Assembly: GCA_015679605.1 (NCBI GenBank)
Contig: JAAAVE010000082.1
Location: 1-27,825 of the forward strand
Length of the DNA: 27,825 nt
Source: Podila epigama
Taxonomy: Eukaryota; Mortierellomycota; Mortierellomycetes; Mortierellales; Mortierellaceae
Reading direction: 5' to 3'
Part shown: piece after piece, positions 1-10,400 of the stretch
How positions within the stretch are numbered: position 1 is the stretch's first letter
How the letters are laid out: each line of letters starts with the position of its first letter
The notes under the pieces: generated by a model
What the model was told of the DNA's origin: nothing
Seen by the model: only the letters and a program-made list of their open reading frames with translations
Databases searched by the model: none
Translations under genes and position numbers: made by a program

Positions 1-30
1 CAACTACCAAAAAAAAAACATAATACCATC

Positions 31-1387
31 ATGAGCAAAGTCAGTGCAATAGATATTCCGCTCATTGTCTCTATCATAGGCCGTGAACTAAGTCAGCATG
101 ACCTATGGCAATGTGTCCAAGTCTGCAAAACGTGGCATGCTGGATTCCTGCCATTCCTTTGGCGTTCCATCGATGTCACCCACCGGAAACGTTTTCGCGA
201 CCTTGACCAAGACACCATCCGTTCTCATGGACATCACATTCGCAAGCTGAAGGGTATCGACAGTCGGTCCATGGCTGCTGTCCAGTTCAAAACCATCTGT
301 CAGCTCCGCTCACTCGTCATCACTCTCACAACCGACGCACGCTTCAACGCCAACTGTTTTGACCTCATCCGCAGGAATATTCACACACTACAGACATTGG
401 TCCTCTCTCGTGCTAATCAACCAGGCGCTATTGTCGCCTTGCTACCGTTCGCGAGTCTTATCCTGCCAGATATCTTTATCCCTGCCCCACAGAGCAGGCG
501 TGCAGCAGCGATAGCCTCCTCCCCTGCCTCGTCATTCCAACCAGAGCCTGGTAGTACCTTTCTGGCAGCACCGAGCGCACGTGGCTCGGTTCTGAAGAGT
601 GTCACGTTAAAGTTTGTGGATATGACCCGGGACGGCTTCTCAATGTTCCTGGAAGTATGTCCTGCTCTCGAAAGGCTCTCACTCGAATGTTTTGAGATCA
701 TTGAGGACGCACATGATGACTATGTCCAACACACAGGGATTACTCACTTGACGGCGTCCTTTGACCAGATCTGGTATCCAGGACGGTCGCAGACAAAATT
801 CGCATCGCTCTTGCTCCATTTCCCGAGTCTCGAAACATGGGTTTTCCCTAGTGGCCAGATCAAGCGGACTGACTTGGCGTTGGGGAGTGCGGTCGTGGAT
901 TTGATTGACCGACTCTGTCCGAAATTGGTGAATATCCAGTTTGGTGATTTGATTGCAGACTCGATCTATGCTTTGGTCTTGAACTGGTTCAAGCACCTCG
1001 AGCGAGTGACATTGCATTATGCGTCATTCAATACCAACGTCTTGACAGCTTTGTTGGTCCATCAAGACACTCTACGGGCGATTACTTTGCAGGACAAGGA
1101 TAAAGTCTTTGATGTAGCCTCGCCACCGATGCCTTCACCACCGCCATCAAGGCCACCGTTGGTCGAAGGCAAGATTTTGCAACTTTTGTTCAGGTCATGC
1201 AGGCATCTTGAACGCGTTTCGATGCCCATGTATGAATTGGAAGTGAGCCACATGGAGCAACACCCTTGGGGATGTACAGACTTGAGGGAACTACACATCC
1301 GTGTCAAGGGACTCACGGATGACTCGGAATTCCAGTACATGCTCACAGGGCTAGCCAATATCAGTACTAAACATCAACATCTTCACC

Positions 1388-1436
<49 letters not shown>

Positions 1437-1860
1437 GCAGCAGCAGCAGCAGCACGACTTGGAGAATCAAGTCGTTGGACTACGCGTCGAGGATACCGAC
1501 GAATTCTCACCCACTGAAATGACGGAAACATCCTCACCGTTATCAACAACATCTACAACTACAACTACAACAACATCACCACCGTCATCATCACCAGCAG
1601 CAACAACAACGACAACAATAGTAGAGACGACAACCTCGTCATCATCAACAACGTCAATAGCAACAACATCCACATTGACCTCTGCATCAGGCATGGATCC
1701 TAAAATGACCCTCTCTGAAGAAGCACTCTCGAAAACAATCGAGGGCCGGCTGGCATTACAGATACACAAGCTGAATAAGCTTGAATACCTTTGGCTTGGC
1801 TCAAAGATGTTGCGACGTGTACCTGGCAGCCGGCGTAATGTCTTTGTTGTATTGAATTAG
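31..1860 (+). CDS. F-box protein with polyglutamine and Ser/Thr-rich tracts
   Basis: A single uninterrupted reading frame of 609 aa starts at the first ATG. Residues about 7-50 read as an F-box (IDIPLIVSII...DLWQCVQVCKTWHAGFLPFLW), the Skp1-binding motif of SCF ubiquitin ligases. The middle is leucine-rich with recurring short hydrophobic segments (for example LERLSLECFE, LERVTLHYASF), as in the degenerate LRR-like substrate-binding region common in fungal F-box proteins. Residues 453-474 are pure glutamine encoded by CAA then CAG, and about 510-560 is almost all Thr/Ser. The last 40 residues return to ordinary sequence. The family role, known in general, is to recruit substrates for ubiquitination; the substrate here is unknown. 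The gene is convergent with the next one, 163 bp away. Frame, composition and length support a real gene; assignment beyond F-box is not possible by eye. Confidence 0.85.
1387..1452 (+). repeat. (CAA)16(CAG)6 trinucleotide repeat inside the F-box gene
   Basis: Sixteen CAA units (1387-1434) run straight into six CAG units (1435-1452), giving an uninterrupted polyglutamine run. Purity at the DNA level suggests recent slippage, so the length probably varies between strains. Confidence 0.95.
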
Positions 1861-2023
1861 GGCTTGACCATAGATCATAAAAAAAAAAAAAAAAATTCGT
1901 GCATACATTTTAAACATAACTTTTGACTTTTCCCCCCATCGTGTTGATGCACCATTGCGAATTGTTTTATGAGCGCTATGCAATATACGCTAACAGGAAC
2001 ATTGTACATTCAGAGCAAGTTCG
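1861..2023. other. Convergent 3' intergenic gap
   Basis: This 163-bp gap separates the stop codons of the F-box gene and the minus-strand gene. It holds an A-run at about 1879-1895, preceded by CATAAA-like sequence that could act as a plus-strand polyadenylation signal. No gene is visible. Confidence 0.6.
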
Positions 2024-3822
2024 TTAGCCCAAAATGCTTTGCTTCTCTTCAACGAGAATATCCTTCAAAAGGATACCAATATCCTCAGGGGTCTTGGGCT
2101 TGGGGCTGGAATATTGGCGGCCACTCAGACCAGGCAGGCGACTGTTGGCCGTCTTCATATCCTTCTCCACATAGACTACCATCTTGACCCAGCAGCCGTC
2201 GCCAATCGGATACTGAATGATGCAGGGGTCACCCCCAGAATCGGACAGTCGTGACACTTGTGTGACATCCTTGACGCGTTGAGAGGTGTCGTGGTCACTA
2301 TCCAACTGCATGTCTTGGTCCCTTGCCGCCGGGGCGTCCCTTGCTGCCGAGGCGTCCCTTGCCGCTGGGGCGTCCGTTTCATCCATCCATGCCCCAGCTG
2401 GCTGTTGGTCTGCGCGTCCGTTGCCTGCTCCATTCTTGGCCTGAAATCCATGTGGGCCCCGCTTGGCGGCATTCTGTGAACCATTGGAGTCATCATCGAG
2501 CCAGCTCGTGACATGACTTCGGAACACTTCTTTTCTACTTGAAGAAGGGGCGCTCTCGGTCCTCTGCCTATTCTGCACATTAGCGTTGTTCAATGATATC
2601 CTTTCCATGGCCTCATCCACAGTATCAGTGGGTGTGCTGAAAAAAGTAGAGGCGGAAAAACCAGAGGACGACTTGCCAAAGTCATAGTCATCCTCATGTC
2701 TCTGTGACGACTGCATACGCTGGCTTTTCCCACCGTCCAACCAGTCATCGTTCCTGCGGCTGTCGTTGCCACCGTGGACGTTACTCTCAAATGGCTTGCG
2801 AAATCCATTCTCTCCACGATAGTCTGTTGTACGCCCAAACTCATGCGAGTTCGATGTCGAAGAACGTGCTGCCGGCGTACTTTGCGCCGTATTGCTCTTA
2901 GATGGTGTAGAAGACGATGACGGGGTTGCTACTTTGGCTATACCAAAGAAGCCATCTGGTAATTTCGAGGCCGTGACCAAAGGTCGACCAGACCAGCAAG
3001 ATTGCGAGTACTCTCGACCCGACTGCAAAGTGGAGTAACTATCATGAGAACCATTTATCAATCATTGACATGATGATTTAGTTCTCGCATATGCCATTTG
3101 ACCCTTTTTTTTCGTTCCAGATATCAAATGTGGAGCGACAATACAAGTGTGACATCTTACCCTTGTTTCTTGAAGCCTGATTGCCGGTTGGGCGAGGATG
3201 GAGGCGGCGGTGTAAATTTAGGACCAGGAGCAGCCTTTGGAGTCGATGCTCCCTTGGATGCTGGTTTTGTGAATGGTGAGGGCTTGGGACTTTGCTTTGC
3301 GGGTGACCCCATAAAAGGCTTTCCGATGGGAGGGTTGCGGTTGGACTGCTGTGGTCGATCAAGGTGATGACTTGCTTTACCCACATAAGACCGTCCATCG
3401 TCCTTGTTCCCCAGTGGGTCGACGCTGGCGACAAAGGCAGCGTATGGATTGACAAAGTTTGGGTCATTTGGGTTCAGCTTCTTTGGAGGTTGAGAGGCGC
3501 TAGCTAGAACTCTCGGGCGATCACTTGGACCAGAAGATGCCACCGCGCCTGTGGGGTTTGGCATGTTTTTAGCTCCTGAGCTTGTACTTTTTGGCAAGTC
3601 CGCTCCTGCACCTTTATTAGGCACCGGCGCCACTGAACCTGTGATCTTGCTGCCGTTGACGGAGCTGTTGCTGTTGCCTTTGCTGATGTCGCTGCCTTTT
3701 GATGTTGGTCCTGTATTATCACGGCTATTTAACTCTGCACTTGTATCGTTGGGCAGGTTGCTGGCCGAGCTTGTGTTATCAGCGACTGGCTTGATTGCTT
3801 TTGGTTCAGTGTAACTGGGCAT
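2024..3822 (-). CDS. Unrecognised low-complexity protein, 558 aa, two exons
   Basis: Exon 1 is 3822-3161 and exon 2 is 3038-2024. The 122-nt intron has a GTAAGA donor and a GATAG acceptor, and this pair keeps the frame (phase 2). I start at MPSYTEPKAIKPV because the upstream in-frame ATG would add only a Phe/Ser run translated from a pyrimidine-rich leader. The first 220 residues are rich in Ser, Pro, Asn, Lys and Gly, with a more structured patch NPNDPNFVNPYAAFVASVDP. The second exon contains three tandem APAARD-type hexapeptides and ends in a conserved-looking block (GDGCWVKMVVYVEKDMK ... KTPEDIGILLKDILVEEKQ) that could be a small folded domain. I do not recognise the family; most of the chain looks disordered. 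No signal peptide or membrane segment is apparent from the chosen start. Whether the acceptor at 3024-3023 is also used was considered, but it breaks the frame. Confidence 0.62.
2319..2372 (-). repeat. Three 18-bp tandem units coding for APAARD-type hexapeptides
   Basis: Three adjacent 18-nt units (2319-2336, 2337-2354, 2355-2372) differ by only a few bases and encode the sequence APAARDASAARDAPAARD on the minus strand, inside the 558-aa protein. Confidence 0.9.
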
Positions 3823-4888
3823 GCTTGTAGGATGCTTTGGATAAAAAAACACGGACACGAGAGAAGAAGAAGAAGAAGAAAAAAAAAAAAAAAAAAAAAC
3901 CAAGGTTAAAAAAGTCTTAATCACACACTGTCATACATATTCATACATCATCATTTGTGAAAGTTTTGTCCTTTTAAGCTAGAGTGCGCGCGCCCCCGAG
4001 TCATTTAGTCTTTCTTTGCAACAGTGTCCCTCGATTGTGCTGTATGGGAGGTTACCTGCGGTGGCGACTTTATAAGTGCAGGTTTAGCCCATTTGCTCGC
4101 TGTCAGTCCTTGCATGGCGCGTATGTATCTCGATAGTTGGTTTTAGACTGACAGGGAGGAGTAGCCTTTGTTTGATATTGTAAACAGGCGAGTAGAAGCG
4201 ATAACAGGAGGAAGGAAGTAGGGTGGAGGAAGTGGGGAGGAGTTGAACACGAAGCGAGATAGCACCGAAAGTGAAAGAAGAAGGTAAAAGTTGAAAACAA
4301 GGTAGGAAGGAAGGAAAAAAAGGCAAAAAAAAGGAAGTAGCCGAGATATCACCACCCCACTCACTCACTCACTGTCTGATATCTTTGTTCATTGCTTTTT
4401 TTATTTGGGCCACTCTCCTCTGCACACATCAAGTCACACGCAAAGTCTCACCATGACGATATAACCAGCGTGATGTATTCCCTCAAAATTGTCACTTACA
4501 CAGATTTATTAGAAAGTGATTGATGACATGCAAAGAAGCATGCATGCGAAAAGGAAAACTGAATTCTTGTAATGTTGAAACTATCATGGTAAAAATTCAC
4601 CTAAATTGCAAAACAAATAAACAAGCTAAATTCTCAACTTGTGACAGGTGCTTAAACAAGAAGTTAATTTGTCCATAATGTATGCTGGTTTACGCGATAT
4701 TGTTGGTATCTCATAGTAAACTACAATCTAGATCCGCTGCCTTCTTTTGTGAACAAAAGCATGGTTCTCGTTGTTGCAGGACCCTCGTGCATGGATATCA
4801 ATCTATTCAATATACACATAATGAATCCATGCGAAAACGCTCCACCTCTTTATTGCGAATCATCTTTTTATTAGCCTGAGGCCCTTCC
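3823..4888. other. Intergenic region upstream of the 558-aa gene and downstream of NUP57
   Basis: No convincing gene is present. Next to the start at 3822 lies a GAA-repeat/A-run (about 3861-3899), which is a polypyrimidine leader on the coding strand. Positions about 4190-4345 are GA-rich, and a (CACT)n run lies at 4359-4374. A 9-bp inverted repeat (CTGTCAGTC 4100-4108, GACTGACAG 4146-4154) could form a stem with a 37-nt loop. The open frames here encode only low-complexity Phe/Ser/Pro-rich peptides. Confidence 0.6.
4849..4872 (-). terminator. AATAAA polyadenylation signals for NUP57
   Basis: Reading the minus strand after the NUP57 stop at 4889, AATAAA occurs at 4872-4867 and again at 4854-4849. 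These are within 40 nt of the stop, so the 3' UTR would be short. Confidence 0.5.
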
Positions 4889-6773
4889 TCATGTTGCCCT
4901 GCTGATCTCTTCCAACTTTCGTTGCAAAAGTTCGATATCTGCCATGTCCTGCTGAAGCTCAGCCGTAATATGTTCCAATCCTGCTTGTCGATCAGCCAAC
5001 ACCTAAAAACCGTATAAAAGATGCGTAAATGCACAAGAGAGTTAGAGAAAAAATAAAATAAAATACAAGATATGCGATACAATCTTCAGATCGTTTTTGC
5101 TATTAATACCTTGCCGATGAGCTCAATCTGGGCCTCATCCGAGACTTCGTAATTTCCAGAGAGGTGGAGTCGCTTCGAATCCTTGAGGGTTTGAATTTGC
5201 GCCCAGAGTTCGGTGATCTTGCCTCGGAAATGTGCTGGATTCTTGAGTTGCTCCAACAATCCTTCAAGGCGTACTCGTAGATTCTCCTCCTCTTGGCTGA
5301 CAGGCACGCCGCGGTTCCTGAGGATCTGAACTCGTTTCATAAGCTAAAAGAAAGACGAATCCATCGACCATGGAAGATGATCAGTCAGTCGTTTATATAC
5401 GTCTTTTTTCTTTTTTCATTTTTTTTTTGTTTTGTTTCCATGATACCAATACAATATAAAACTCCATACCGTGAGAACCCGCTGTGCAAGCTGGATGTGT
5501 CGTCGTTTGAATTCCCGCACTTTACTGGCGGTCTGCAGTTGATGGAACTGCATAATGTTGTTCATCTTGGCCTCGATCTCATCCAGCTTTATCCTCTGGA
5601 TCTCTGTCATCTCACCCTGGCTCTCCATTCTCTTTTTCAAATCTTCAAATCCGATCGCCAATGCAGGTACCATACTAGAGGTGAACGAGAAAAAAAAAGA
5701 GACAATGTTAGTTAGGTTCTCTTTTTACAGTAAACAAGTATACAAGGCTAGGGATAACTGAGGGCATCATTATACCATTCTTTGTCTGGGGATTCTTGCA
5801 TGGCCTGCATCCACTCGTGTGGATCAGTATTTGGTGGAGGTCCGTATTTGTTGACGTCATCCGGATGAACAAAGTTGTAGAAATAAAACTATCATTATTC
5901 AAGAGTTGAAAGAAAGAGTGTCAGTGTGATCTAGGTTTATGGTAGCGAGTGTGGAACTTGTGCAAGTTGACAAGCTTTTCCTCTTTACTTTAAACTGGCA
6001 GTTGGGGTGTGTAGTATCCCAGGCGTTCTTGATGTACATAAACTTTTGCCAAGGCAAGATCTCGGGCTTCACATTTCCTACATGTGCAAAGAGGAGATAA
6101 ATAGAAAAAAAGCATAAATAACAAAATCATCTCCATGAGAACGATGAATGGGTCTACCAGGTGATCACTCACCCATGACATATTGTTGGCGTGGTCCAGT
6201 CGACAAGGAAGCACCAAACGTAGGAATGGCTGCTGCCGCAGGCGCGCCAAAAGTAGGTGCTAATGATGAACCAAAAGGCTTCGGCGCTCCGAACAAACTT
6301 CCTCCTGTAGCAGGCGCAGCAGAAGGACCACCAAAGGAGAATCCTGTTGTTCCTGCAGGCTTGGCGCCAAATGCTGACGCTCCAAAGAGTCCTCCTGTAG
6401 CAGGTGCGGCGCTCGCTGTGGCACCGAAAAGTCCTCCTGTAGCGGGTGCAGCATTTGCTGTGGTACCAAAGAGTCCTCCAATTGCAGGTGCGGCGCTCGG
6501 TGTGGCACCAAAAAGTCCTCCAGCAGCAGGTGCAGTGCTTGCCGCAGCGCCAAACAGTCCTCCAGCAGCAGGTGCAGCGCTTGCTATGGCACCAAAGAGT
6601 CCTCCTGTAGCGGGTGCAGCGCTTGCTGTGGCACCAAAGAGTCCTCCTGTAGCGGGTGCAGCGCTTGCTGTGGCGCCAAAGAGTCCTCCTGTAGGTGTTG
6701 ACGTGGCGGGTGCACCAAAGAGTCCACCAGCGGCGGGAGTAGATGAGGGGGCGCCAAATGTGAATCCAGACAT
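4889..6773 (-). CDS. NUP57: Nucleoporin Nup57/Nup54 (GLFG nucleoporin of the central channel)
   Basis: Six exons join in frame to 451 aa: 6773-6173, 6077-5989, 5888-5776, 5674-5470, 5343-5110 and 5002-4889. Residues 1-200 carry nine GLFG motifs with near-perfect 14-residue spacing plus other FG motifs. Residues 202-268 (NVKPEILPWQKF, FYFYNFVHP, EWMQAMQESPDKEW) and the following MVPALAIGFEDLKKRM match the conserved Nup54 core. The rest, to about residue 450, is mostly helical and rich in heptad-like Leu/Ile, consistent with the coiled coil that binds the Nup62 (Nsp1) and Nup58 (Nup49) partners. In the known complex, this trimer lines the nuclear pore channel, and the GLFG region binds import receptors. 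All five introns have GT-AG ends and compatible phases. The length is close to yeast Nup57 and human Nup54. The gene diverges from the ankyrin/Bud4-like gene. Confidence 0.95.
6381..6689 (-). repeat. 42-bp tandem repeats encoding the GLFG array
   Basis: On the minus strand, units of 14 codons (GGLFGATASAAPAT-like) repeat about seven times, with GLFG beginning at residues 30, 44, 58, 72, 86, 100, 114 and 128. A ninth motif, at residue 17, precedes the array with a 13-residue step. Several units are nearly identical in DNA, which points to recent duplication or gene conversion. Confidence 0.92.
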
Positions 6774-7461
6774 GATTAACTGCTCAAGTCACTGTGCGAT
6801 CGCGTGTATTGACTTGCAGTGATGAAGCAGTTTCGTTTCCTGAGAATGCTTCGAAGGTCGCGCGAAAAGATCTCTTTTCCAATGGGGCGATGAAAGGAGG
6901 GACCAAGAAAATAAAATAAAAAAAAAAATAAAATATCACAAAAAGTGACGTCACACTTTCTTTCTGGACTGTGAGGGAGCGTAAAAAACGCGCTCCCTAC
7001 ACAATGTAGGCCACCAGTCGCTTGGGTGTTGAAAGTCAACGTACTTATTTGCTCGCTATTGCCAAAAGAAAAGAGGCTGGCATGGTCATCATCCTGAAAG
7101 TAGTACCACACAAAATGACCATGCCTCTTGGTCTCTTTAGTGTTTCCATATCAATCAACAAAAAATAGACAGCCACTTTTCATTGTTAGGTGGCTGCTTC
7201 ATGTTTAAAAAGCACACATACATGGTATTCAACTGGGAACATCATATATCATGGCTTTTTTTTTTCTTTTTCTTTCGTTTCTTTTTTTGCTTCTCATTTT
7301 TCTTTCACATTCGCTTTCCTTTCACTTGTTACAATACCACGTTTCTTCCTTTTCCTTCACTTTCACACCTTGGCTGCTTTCTTTCATATTAAGTGTTTAC
7401 GCATTCTTTCCTTTTGTTCTTTGCTTGTTGCACAATAACAAAATATTGAACGGCCACTCTT
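6774..7461. other. Shared divergent upstream region of NUP57 and the ankyrin/Bud4-like gene
   Basis: This 688-bp region separates two divergent start codons. It contains a palindromic TGACGTCA site (6946-6953), an 8-bp inverted repeat (6974-6998), an A-rich stretch near 6910-6935 and a long pyrimidine-rich tract (about 7255-7440) just upstream of the plus-strand start. No coding gene is supported; the Phe-rich open frames at 7183-7478 are products of the pyrimidine tract. Confidence 0.65.
6946..6953. promoter_or_regulatory. Palindromic CRE/ATF-type site TGACGTCA
   Basis: The exact consensus for ATF/CREB bZIP factors (Atf1/Sko1 type in fungi) occurs between the two divergent genes, extended to the 10-bp palindrome GTGACGTCAC. 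Function is inferred from the motif alone. Confidence 0.45.
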
Positions 7462-10400
7462 ATGCCCGACCAGCCTGAAACCCTCTGGCGGACAGCAATC
7501 CTCTATGCCAATCATTCTCGACTGGAGACACTCTTGGCGGTTGCAAAGCTCGAGCCTCCTCCCTTGAACACCAAAGGCCTTTCAACTGTCGTCCATATTC
7601 CTCGCATAGAAGTCACCATCGACGACTTTCATCAGCTCGCAACTGACCAAGCATCTTGCGTTCTGGGAGTGACCTTTGAGCCTTCAGGTCAATTTGTCAC
7701 ATTGACGGCCCTCCAATTCAGCTTGCTCTGTTACGCAACATCGTTGGGAAAGACTAACACCGAGGGTCATTTGCAAAGCATTCGTCGATTGCTAAGGGTA
7801 AGCTCTCACTATTCAGAACAAAAAAGAAATGTGACAAGACAACGAAACAAGGCACACTTTTATTTGATGTGGACAAAATGAATTTTTAACGTAGCCTTGT
7901 TAATGTTTATGCATGTTTTTATTTGACAAAGGCTACTTCCAGCTGCCAAGTCAACTATGATTTCTTTGGAAACAATAGCAATGTTGTTCACTTGGCTGCC
8001 TTCTTGCATCTTGGGGATATGCTTGAACTCCTTCTAATTCACGGTGGTGATATTACTCTTCTGAATGGATGTGGTCTGTCTCCGAGAGACATTGTCGAAA
8101 ATGGGGGTGGTACGCAAATTGTTCAACTGCTGTCTGGTAGTTTCACGAGCGTCTCCACTTCCTCTGACGACACCGAAATCGAGTCTAGAGCGCTCGGTTA
8201 CTTTGATTATCGAATTGGCCATGACTCAAATGACAAGGATGGCGAGGATGATAGTTTGACAGCTGCAGACAGCAGCTGGGACTTGACTGACCACTCTACT
8301 AAATACGACGACTCCTCCATGACAAATGGAGTCCATTTTGACAATGCTCCCACCACCACCTATCGCCAGGCCTCCCCACCACTACACGACGACATGGATG
8401 ACACCATTCGCTCCAAAAATATTGCGTTTCGGGAGACAAGAGCGATACCTCTTTTGAATCATATCTATCTCGACTCATTTTCCGGCACATCCCAGTCCAT
8501 CCACAACTTTCCATATTACAAAGATGATACGCTGACCTCAGAGTCACCTGCAGGGGATTCCGAGTCCGAGTCCGAGTCAAGGTCCGAGTCCGAGTTTGAT
8601 AATGACGAGGACTCTTCTTCTGCGAGCTCATTGTCTAAAGTCTTTAACAAGGACTCACCAAATGGAGAGTTACCGCGTCCCCTGTATTCTGCCATGCGGC
8701 CTGACCGACGGTTTGGATGTCCAACCGCCAACTATCTCGAGTACTTGTCAACATTGGACCAGCGTCCGAGAACTAGTGCACAACATGGCGGTTTGAACCA
8801 AAAATCAATTCAGTGGAACCCCCTCAAGAAAATCATTGTCTTCAAACGGCATCTGACAAGCGATGACGTCGATGACGACGATGACGACGACGACGACGAG
8901 GACACAGACGAAGACGACCAACACTCAATCTTGTCTTTTCAGCGGACGTGGGTCTACCTTGAGCATGAGCCTACTATGTTGCAAGACGAGCCTGATGCAA
9001 TCCACCCCTCTGACAATCCATTGACCCCAGGTACTCCCTCGAGTCTAGCACCACAAAACGATCATGATATTCAAGAGGTATCACCATTGGCTGCTAGCTT
9101 TTATGGCCTGTGCCAAACGAACGTCAGTCAATTCTTCCTGCCAGAAAATAATCTTGTTTTGAAATCACCCATCCCAAGTCGCCCATTGCCCGCGATTCCG
9201 AATGAGTCCTCTTTGAAAAGAAATGGTGACATACTTTCAGTGGTCGAGCTGCGTAAGGGAATGGTTCTCAAGAGTCCACCGCCACGGAACAGGCCAATGT
9301 CCCCTTTGTCAAACACTCCGCCCATCCTTGCCAAACTTCTCAGAAATCTCCCAAGGCCCATATATCATGGAGGTGCCGTGAAGAAGGATGTTAGTGAACG
9401 AATGAACGACGCGTCTCAGTCCAAGTCCTCGCAAAGCTTTCTCCAGGACGAAGTCTCATTGTCATCGACATCAGCCGCAGCTACGGCCTCGACTTCAACC
9501 ATTTCCCTTGGATGCCTTGACAAGGAGCTGCCCACTCGTTCAGAACCGCTGTCCAAGGCAGGGACGAAAGCCTTTTCATCCCTACTCACCGCATTCAGGG
9601 AGAAATTTTCCTCGCCACCAACATCTCCTACAATGGGTTATTCCTTAGACGCCACGACAAGCGTGTCGTCCATGTCTCTATTATCCCCACCTCGCATGCC
9701 CATGTCGCCGCCTCTGTCAAATCGACGCTCAAGTCTTTCCTTGGACATGTCTTTAAATTGTTCCATGGAATCAGTCAAGCCATTCATTTATGCACCTATT
9801 CCGAGAAAAGAGGTATCCCAAAAAGTCAAGGAAGTCAACAACATCATCACTGTCACAGAAATTAACAACATCATCACAGTCAGAGACGCCAACAACAAAC
9901 CTGGCGAAGTCAACGAAGCCAACAAAGTCTGTACAGTCAACAAAACAAATGACGTCGGTTCCCATATTCTGCAAGCAGATTCAAAGAAGCCATGTCATAC
10001 CACAGAGTTGTTTCGTAGAGATAGTGACATTGCGCGTTCACCACAACTCTATCCGCATCAACAGAGCCAGCAACCGGCAGTCTTGCATGTAGAGCGCAGT
10101 ACATCTAACCTTCTTCAACGCCGCAGGTCACGCTCCCGGTCAAAGTATTTTCGAGCAGGTGGGGACAAAGGGTTGACGCTAAAACCAGACTCTGGTGTTC
10201 TGAACGACAGGAATGTCAAAGAGCTGGCTGTGGCGACATCGCTGCGAGACACAAGTGCCTCTGTACCAAAGGTGAGAGTGGGAACCCATATGTTAACATA
10301 TAGACCCTTGTATCATAATCCATTCTAACCTGCATTTACTTCCAAAACAAAAAGGGCGGTGAGGCCGTGCAGGATGACATGGAGCTTTTTCATGGCATTC

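Noticed and set aside
4084-4368. Small minus-strand frames with Phe/Pro/Leu-rich peptides that could look like membrane proteins
   Set aside because: They come from a GA-rich tract and show no codon structure or conserved motif.
4515-4565. Possible C/D-box snoRNA (TTGATGA followed by CTGA)
   Set aside because: Box spacing is too short, the first C-box base does not fit, and no terminal stem is present.
6148-6822. Plus-strand 224-codon open frame rich in PKSPPVAGAAL repeats
   Set aside because: It is the exact antisense of the NUP57 GLFG repeats; repeat composition keeps the frame open. The sense strand has conserved Nup54 sequence and consistent introns.
7183-7478. Phe/Leu/Ser-rich overlapping frames
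   Set aside because: They are translations of a pyrimidine-rich leader upstream of the ankyrin/Bud4-like gene, in three frames at once.
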